Source of the DNA: Tulasnella sp. 424
Lineage: Eukaryota; Basidiomycota; Agaricomycetes; Cantharellales; Tulasnellaceae
Reading direction: 5' to 3'
Length of the DNA stretch: 64,000 nucleotides
Assembly: GCA_019633425.1 (NCBI GenBank)
Contig: WSUB01000034.1
Coordinates: 186,001-250,000 of the forward strand
Numbering within the stretch: the first letter of the stretch is position 1; each line of letters opens with the position of its first letter. Under the pieces are notes generated by a model. The model worked only from the letters and a program-made list of their open reading frames with translations, did not search any database and was not told the origin of the DNA. This document shows, one piece after another, positions 58,317 to 64,000 of the stretch. The translations under genes and the position numbers were made by a program.

Positions 58317-60131
58317 ATGAATCCTGCAACGAAGCCCACTGTCGAATTCGTCGTCGATATTCTCTTGCAATCTATCCAAGAGGAAAACAAAAACGCGCTA
58401 GACGCGATGAGGTCTGTTTAGTCCGAGCGGTGTCTGCTTGATGGCTTAACTCTGACAAAGTTCTGGCTCTATTCGGTATAAAGACGCCTGCTAGCAAATC
58501 AAGGAGAACCCGAAAATGACACTGCAATGCTCGGTCACGTTGACAGCTATGCGGGCGCCATCAAGTCAACACTCGATGACATTCAGCGACACCTCCTCGA
58601 CAAGATGTCGGCGCTCCACAAAGAACACAACAGAATGATACCATTGCATCGACTTCCAATTGAAGTTTTTGTTCAAATAATTACTGGAGCATTGGAACCC
58701 TTCCAGACCTACGTTTGGGCCCATCCGAGTCAGCCCCAGACACACCTAGGACGGCTTCTCACGCTTTGCAAGGTCTGCAAGCGATGGAGGGACGTTATCG
58801 GCGGTACACCATCATTATGGGCTACCATTGACGTCCGAGACCCCCCAGCTCTCATCTCTGTTGCGATTTCTCGCTCATCGAACCACCCTCTTAACATTAT
58901 CGGTGTATCGTCGTCCAGCCCCCCAAAGTATTGGGGTCTCCCGGTCGGGTCGAAACGGTTTGAAAACCTAGCAATTGTGCATTCTCGAAGATGGCGCTTC
59001 GTCCAACTTGTAGTTGCATCTTCTGAGGACGCGCAGGCTCTCATTAACGCGCCTGCACCCCGCTTGCAGAGCCTAGAAGTGAGATCCACGGTGCAATGTA
59101 GGGTCAATTTTCAAAAGGAGGGTAGCATGCTTCGAGAAACCGGTAATGGTCTTCGCCGCCTTGCTTTGCACGGGTTGGCAATCCCATGGAGCGGTTGTAT
59201 GCTGCATGGCCTTCGATACCTTTCTATCTCAGGCGTGGACGAATTTGCTCCATCTTTTGACGAGATCTTGGGAGTACTCCGGATGTGTCAGGCCTTGGTG
59301 GAAGTGGACCTAGCACTTAGGCCAACAGCGACTGTCGGGACATCTAAAAATGAATGTCCTTTCACTCTAAGCCAACTTCGCTCCATGACATTCCGCCCTG
59401 TCAGCCCATCCTGGGTCTTTATTCTCCTTAAAATCATCAGCACCCCTTCTGTTCGACACGTCTCTCTTGATCTCGACTTCTCAGGTGTAGGACACCTGCT
59501 CCCTTCCATCATTAAAAGCGTTCGTGCACTTTTGTCCAGGGCCATTGATGCACCATATTACCTGGGAATAACGGCCTGGCAAAATCGTCTGGGTTGGACC
59601 TGTTATTCAAGCGAGACAGGTCGTGGTGGATGGGGTTTTGCTGTCACGGCACGGAATAGCCCCGTGAATGAGATACTGGAAGCGATTTTGCTCGAAATGG
59701 ATGCCAATAGATTTGCGCCGGAGTCCATCACGATCGCTTTCGAAGAGCTTCTTCATTCGGAATTTTCCGCGGCCATGCGGAAGTTGGACGGTGTAGACGG
59801 CATCCTTGAATTCAGCGTGAGCTGCTGTGATCTCGGACCCCTTTTCACATACATGTCCAGTAACACAACGAGTCATGCGTGGGGATTGCCAGAGTTGGAG
59901 GAGCTCGTCATATACGATTGTGTCTATGACCCGGCTAAACTGCTGGACATGGTCTTAAATCGGTACGGGGGAGAAGGGGATAGCATTTCGGATGGGGGAG
60001 GTCGTCCCCCTCCATTTAAACGTATATGTATAAGTCATGTGCCGGGTGAAGCTGACGAACAGACACTCGGATTGGTGAAGGATATCGTAGGGCACGATTG
60101 TTTTATGTTGGATGACGATGTGGAGCGATGA
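58317..60131 (+). CDS. F-box protein (580 aa)
   Basis: Two exons, 58317-58411 and 58484-60131, join in frame to 580 residues. An N-terminal helical stretch (SYAGAIKSTLDDIQRHLLDK) is followed by the F-box: MIPLHRLPIEVFVQIITGAL and LCKVCKRWRDVIGGTPSLWA (exon 2, about 58640-58830). The remainder looks like a leucine-rich-repeat-type surface, as in many agaricomycete F-box proteins with a variable substrate region (LRYLSISG, VEVDLALR, LEELVIYDC). It would act in SCF ubiquitin ligases; the substrate is unknown. The first residues (MNPAT) and the upstream region resemble those of the Gln-rich gene at 62253 although the proteins are otherwise unrelated. Confidence 0.85.
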
Positions 60132-60921
60132 ACAGGATACCTCTTTCTCCTTTCCATTATTCCCAGAGTGGTTCCAACAAGTTGCGGTGCACCTTGTTGA
60201 CATAAAGGACTTGGTTACTAGCTCAGGATTTAGCTGGCTGTGTCCGTTACTTGTGTTTATTTGTGTATGGATGTTCAATACGTTTTGAAATAATGTAATT
60301 GAGCCGGGGCTGAGCTGTTATAAAGCCTCCGAGTCCGAAGGCAGCGTGCCTCTGTAGCGTACGGATGGATAATGCAGTTTCCAAGAGTAACCTCAGATAT
60401 GTCGGAGAATAAATCTACTTAGGAACTAGATTATATTTCTTACAGGAAGTGTAGTATTGGTAGCGCTCCTTCTCTCCATTGAACACGACATCCTGTTCCA
60501 CGGACGTGTGGGCCCTAGAAGGTTGCTAACAGTTGATAGGAAGAGGAGGGACAAATATTGGGATCGGCATTATAAGGAGTAAATCATGAGCTATAAAGAC
60601 AAAATATGGGTGTCGGGTGTGGTCAAGACTCCTATGTTTTCTTCAAAGGTTTCTCACACACGACGCACCTTGCTGACTGAGCAAGCATCTCCAGCCCGAC
60701 CGAGAGCACTCTAGCTTAATGGCTCGAACAAGAGTTTCTGTCATGAAGTAACACGATCAAGAATTCCTATACCGTTAGTAGGTGACTGGTGCTTACCACA
60801 AGTATCCATCCACGTGGCCCGTGCTTCATCGTGTACACCCCGGCATCAGCTGCGACATCGAGGCTATGGCGCGGATGCTCTGAGCTTTGAAACATGAAGA
60901 AATGCAGCTGCTTAAAGGCTA
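60132..60921. other. Intergenic, no supported gene
   Basis: 3-prime region of the F-box gene, then sequence that may hold further 3-prime exons of the minus-strand gag-like gene. Nothing decisive was seen. Confidence 0.4.
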
Positions 60922-61849
60922 CTAATCATCAGAATACCATCGTCTAGCAATTCGTCGATTCGATGCACAGTACTCACTAACATCGCCTTCCATGTGCGGA
61001 CAGACAGTGTTATCCGGCATTATCTTCCATATACGAGTGTGACCTGGTCCGTCCTGACTGGCTGTACTTGATCGAAACGAGCCCTCATAATTAAAAGCTG
61101 CAAGTGTCGCAAAGCTATAACTAATCAGGTCAGACTCCCCAAAACCAGGGATGGGATCTCCGTACTTAGGAGAGCCGATTGTCACAGACGGAGCCTGAGA
61201 GTCCCAGTGGATACCCAATAATTGATTTTTTCCATCCTGACGCTATACATGAACTGTTATCTTTGCCGCACGTAAAAAAAAGGGGGGGGGGAGACTAAGT
61301 CACCTTAATCTCAAGCTCAAAAAGCCCCCCCACTGGGCGTAAGAGAGTGAGAGTGCCTCAGTCACAGAGGTACCAGCACCCAGTCCAGTATTACTTGCGG
61401 TACGTCCATATCCAAGGTAGCCAAAGTTCAAGGAGTTTGCGCCAATGACTTTAATCCGACCTGTGCGGGCCCGCGGCAGAGGCCCGAGCCTCGCCGTTGG
61501 AATAGAAGTCTGCAGCATGCTAAGATGGCACGTCAGCGGTAGCCTAAATAGGATGAAATTAATGTTAACGCTTTCTCATACCTCGATTCCGCAAACGGTA
61601 GCATATCCTCGTCATCTTCCGGCTGAGGGTACTTTGTCAACAGTGCATGACGAAGTAGCCTCCAGTCACATTGCACCTCTGGGTCAAGACTGTCATAATA
61701 TCTGAGTGCCTTTCCTGAAATGCAAGCCAATGCCAAATCGGCCATCCATGCATGGTCTCGAATCTTTCCCGCCGCATATGCCACCCTGTGAATAGCCCGA
61801 ATGAACTCCTCGCATTCGTCTCCGTCCCTTCCCACAAACAGAATATCTT
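60922..61849 (-). CDS. Gag-like (capsid-domain) cellular protein, 5-prime end unresolved
   Basis: An exon ending at 61849 (acceptor TTGATTAG) reads DILFVGRDGDECEEFIRAIH, then ADLALACISGKALRYYDSLD and WRLLRHALLTKYPQPEDD. This is the pattern of retroelement-gag-derived domains common in agaricomycete genomes. It joins (intron GTATGAG to CATCTTAG) an exon with RTGRIKVIGANSLNFGYLGY, and then a last exon with GIHWDSQAPSVTIGSP, ending at 60922. No protease, reverse transcriptase or integrase follows and no LTRs were seen, so it looks like a host gene rather than a live element. The upstream exons could not be placed. Function unknown. Confidence 0.55.
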
Positions 61850-62132
61850 CTAATCAAACGGTCATGAATGATTTTCCGGAAAGGGTCAAAAGTCCAACAG
61901 ACCGTCGCTGGCCATGCTATCCAAGCTCCGGCGGAGAGAAGGTCAAGTTGTTCCTTACCGACTCGGAATGAATGGAGAAGTCGCGGTTAAATGGAATAAG
62001 GACTCGTGGTCATAAAATTAGGAGAGAGTAAACCTACCGCTACACTGAAAGTTTGAGTGCTCGTTATCCTAGTGGTGGTTTCTAGCGACGTTGTAGGTCA
62101 GTTGCACTGTAGGCAGAGGGCTGCAAAGCCAC
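61850..62132. other. Intergenic
   Basis: Possible upstream exon(s) of the gag-like gene on the minus strand; none could be fixed. Confidence 0.35.
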
Positions 62133-62252
62133 CGAACCGTGAGAGAATCGATAAGCCACCAAGCTCGGGTCCAGTTCATTGCAATCTCTTGTCCAGCTCC
62201 AGGTACCGTCTTCATGAGCTCAAACTCTACCAGGGACCATACCACATAAAGC
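62133..62252 (+). promoter_or_regulatory. 5-prime region shared with the F-box gene (copy 2)
   Basis: Contains gaaccgtgagag, aagccacc, cttgtccagctcc and accacat in the order found at 58214-58316, with small insertions between blocks. It ends at the ATG of the Gln-rich gene. Confidence 0.6.
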
Positions 62253-64000
62253 ATGAATCCTACTACGTCTCAGCAGAAGCAGTTGAACGCGATGGCGATG
62301 GCTGAAGGCATCCCTGGTTTCCCTATTGGCGGAGGTCCAGGTCCGTCCGGTGTGCCTGGATTTGGCGTCGGTGGACAAGTGGGAATGTGTGCAGGTGGTA
62401 CTAACGCTACTGGAATGCGCGGAAATACTATGGGTGGATTGGGCATAGCCAACAACATGGGTACCAACATGGGGGTTGCCATGGGTGGAATGAACGTCGG
62501 TGGTGCGCTCGGTGTCGGTGCCAGCGGCATGAGTATTAACATCCCTCCAGGTCAACGTCAGCCACCCGGTGTAGCCCACTTCGGAGGCAATCCAATGACC
62601 ATGGGAGGACATAATCGACCGAATGGCGCCAATCCAGGGATGCAGCAGTGCGTAGTCTCTGGTCAAAATAGTTTCAGTGGTCCGTCGGGGACACCTGTAG
62701 GAGTGTTCAACTCGACCAATATTGGCAAGAATATGAGCGCACCAGCTGGCGCAGACGGTGGAATTGGCTCGCAAGGGATGATGGGCGGCGCCGCTCATCA
62801 GGCCAATCAACTCCCTGGCGGAAACGTGGCCGGATTGGGCGCTCACGCCAATCCGCAGACGATGCAGCTGATGGGCCAACAGCACCATCCACAGCAGCAG
62901 CAACAACAACAAGGCCCACAAGGCTCAAACATGCAGCAGGCTCAGCAGATCCCTGGTCAACCTCGTCCATCATCCGTAGTCGGCAACACTGAGGCGTTCC
63001 AACCTCCGAATAACCCTTCCCTTGGCCGACCTCCGAGTACAGCGGCGCAACAATATCCAAACCAAATGAGCGGGACGCGGGTTGGGATCGTGTCTGGCAT
63101 GGGTGGGATGAGCGTCATGCCCGGTATGCTTGGAGGCGTTGCTGGCACATCGTCCCCGTGTGGCTCGCCCACCCAGCACGGACAGCCCGGGAACAACGGT
63201 CCAAGAGGTCAACATCCTATGGGGATGCATCAGATGACTCCCCAGCAGAACACTGGGAACCAGCACACTCCGATGATGGGTCAAGCTCGACCGCCTTCGC
63301 GACCGCAGCATGGTGGACCACTCGGTCAGCAACCCCAACAGCAAGGTCCTCAATTCGGCCCTGGGGTTGGTCGTGTACCGACACCGCAGATGAACCATCA
63401 GCTCCAACAGCTGCAACAGTGGATGATGCAGCAGCAGAGCCAGAGGGAACCAGGACAGCAGTTTGGGAACCAGGACATGGGCGGCATCGCTCCATACCTG
63501 ACGGGCGGAGGACCTCAAGCTCCGGCTCAAGGCCATCCTGCCAACCTAATCGCTACGCCATCCCAGCAAGCCGCAAGAGTCGAGTCTTACGCGAGCAATA
63601 TCTCTTATCAAACTGGTCCAGGGAATCTTAATTCCACCGGTCTCGGCAATCAACTTCTTCCTTGGAGTGGTCATTTACCATTTGGACCTGTTTGGGGCGC
63701 GCTTGGTTGGAATATCCCTTCGGCAACTGGCGGTCCTTCATCTACGAACAACCTCATGTCGCCCGCGAATTCGCAGCAGGGAGGTCAACCAACCCCGAAC
63801 CAACAAGGCATGCAGCAACCTCCGACAGGCATGGGTATGGGACTTGAAGGACGAGGTCCGATGCCAGGGCAACCTGGGCAGCTTGGTCAACAACAGCAAC
63901 ACGGCGGGATGCCTTCACCCCACCAGCAGCAGTACGGACTTTCTCAATCCGGTCCTCATCCTCCACCACCACCGACGGGACAACAAGGCGGTCCGCCTCA
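62253..64000 (+). CDS. Gln/Gly/Met/Pro-rich protein, 5-prime part (runs off right edge)
   Basis: One open frame without stop from the ATG at 62253 to the window end (at least 582 residues); frame was checked at 62889, 63420 and 63957. The first 20 residues (MNPTTSQQKQLNAMAMAEG) lead into low-complexity sequence rich in Gly and Met. Then come Gln runs (HPQQQQQQQ near 62889, QQLQQWMMQQQSQ near 63405), Pro-rich stretches, and a short less repetitive block (LLPWSGHLPFGPVWGALGW near 63655). Such composition is common in transcription co-regulators and chromatin-remodelling subunits (for example ARID/Swi1 or LIM-binding proteins), but no folded domain lies inside the window, so no function is assigned. 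Confidence 0.75.
   Translation, partial: MNPTTSQQKQLNAMAMAEGIPGFPIGGGPGPSGVPGFGVGGQVGMCAGGTNATGMRGNTMGGLGIANNMGTNMGVAMGGMNVGGALGVGASGMSINIPPGQRQPPGVAHFGGNPMTMGGHNRPNGANPGMQQCVVSGQNSFSGPSGTPVGVFNSTNIGKNMSAPAGADGGIGSQGMMGGAAHQANQLPGGNVAGLGAHANPQTMQLMGQQHHPQQQQQQQGPQGSNMQQAQQIPGQPRPSSVVGNTEAFQPPNNPSLGRPPSTAAQQYPNQMSGTRVGIVSGMGGMSVMPGMLGGVAGTSSPCGSPTQHGQPGNNGPRGQHPMGMHQMTPQQNTGNQHTPMMGQARPPSRPQHGGPLGQQPQQQGPQFGPGVGRVPTPQMNHQLQQLQQWMMQQQSQREPGQQFGNQDMGGIAPYLTGGGPQAPAQGHPANLIATPSQQAARVESYASNISYQTGPGNLNSTGLGNQLLPWSGHLPFGPVWGALGWNIPSATGGPSSTNNLMSPANSQQGGQPTPNQQGMQQPPTGMGMGLEGRGPMPGQPGQLGQQQQHGGMPSPHQQQYGLSQSGPHPPPPPTGQQGGPP

Noticed and set aside
60922..61849. Active LTR retrotransposon
   Set aside because: No LTR pair, protease, reverse transcriptase or integrase was found, and the gag-like frame carries introns.
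1..64000. CRISPR array, bacterial operons or ribosome binding sites
   Set aside because: The DNA is eukaryotic with spliceosomal introns; no regularly spaced short repeats were seen.
62253..64000. Naming the Gln-rich protein as a specific chromatin subunit
   Set aside because: Only low-complexity sequence is inside the window; composition alone cannot identify a family.

Overview
The window is nuclear DNA of a filamentous basidiomycete, most likely an Agaricomycete. The signs are dense short GT-AG introns (mostly 50-70 nt, with CTAAC/CTGAC-like branch sites), multi-exon housekeeping genes, NACHT-WD40 proteins with highly similar WD40 repeats, stand-alone patatin-like phospholipases, F-box families and a gag-like cellular gene. 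The protein styles resemble Ceratobasidiaceae (Rhizoctonia/Ceratobasidium), but that is a low-confidence impression. Exon structures below were assembled by hand from splice signals and reading-frame continuity. Single-base errors at exon edges are possible.

Region 1 (1-12.5 kb), accessory. Two same-strand paralogues encode an N-terminal protein kinase joined through a helical linker to a STAND/NLR module. One is complete (6546-12510, minus): kinase, linker, NACHT, about 13-14 WD40 repeats and a conserved tail. The other runs off the left edge (1-1918). Between them are a truncated, frameshifted WD40 3-prime fragment (5174-6331) and an eroded coding-like region (about 2.8-4.9 kb).

Region 2 (14-22 kb), core genes: a CCDC47-like ER protein, divergent from a PROPPIN autophagy protein (HSV2/WIPI type), a small conserved-looking protein, and glucose-6-phosphate dehydrogenase. 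A weak structured-RNA candidate lies near 22.0-22.4 kb.

Region 3 (23.4-27.5 kb): two convergent F-box-type genes. Region 4 (28-38 kb), core: an Stb2/Stb6-like protein divergent from VTC1, then 14-3-3, then a membrane RGS protein.

Region 5 (38.5-51 kb): five tandem patatin-like phospholipase genes, all on the minus strand. Between copies C/D and D/E lie short leftovers of the 3-prime end of the neighbouring BOI-type gene (51.0-55.5 kb), with nearly the same breakpoint in both. They record the tandem segmental duplications. The copy next to BOI carries a unique extension of about 335 residues.

Region 6 (55.5-64 kb): an orphan seven-helix membrane protein, an F-box protein, a gag-like gene, and the start of a large Gln/Gly/Met/Pro-rich protein. 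The F-box gene and the Gln-rich gene share a similar stretch just upstream and similar first codons.

Overall, stable core genes are interleaved with clusters whose families (NLR, kinase, patatin, F-box) expand in fungal non-self recognition and programmed cell death. A functional link between the NLR and patatin clusters is inference only.
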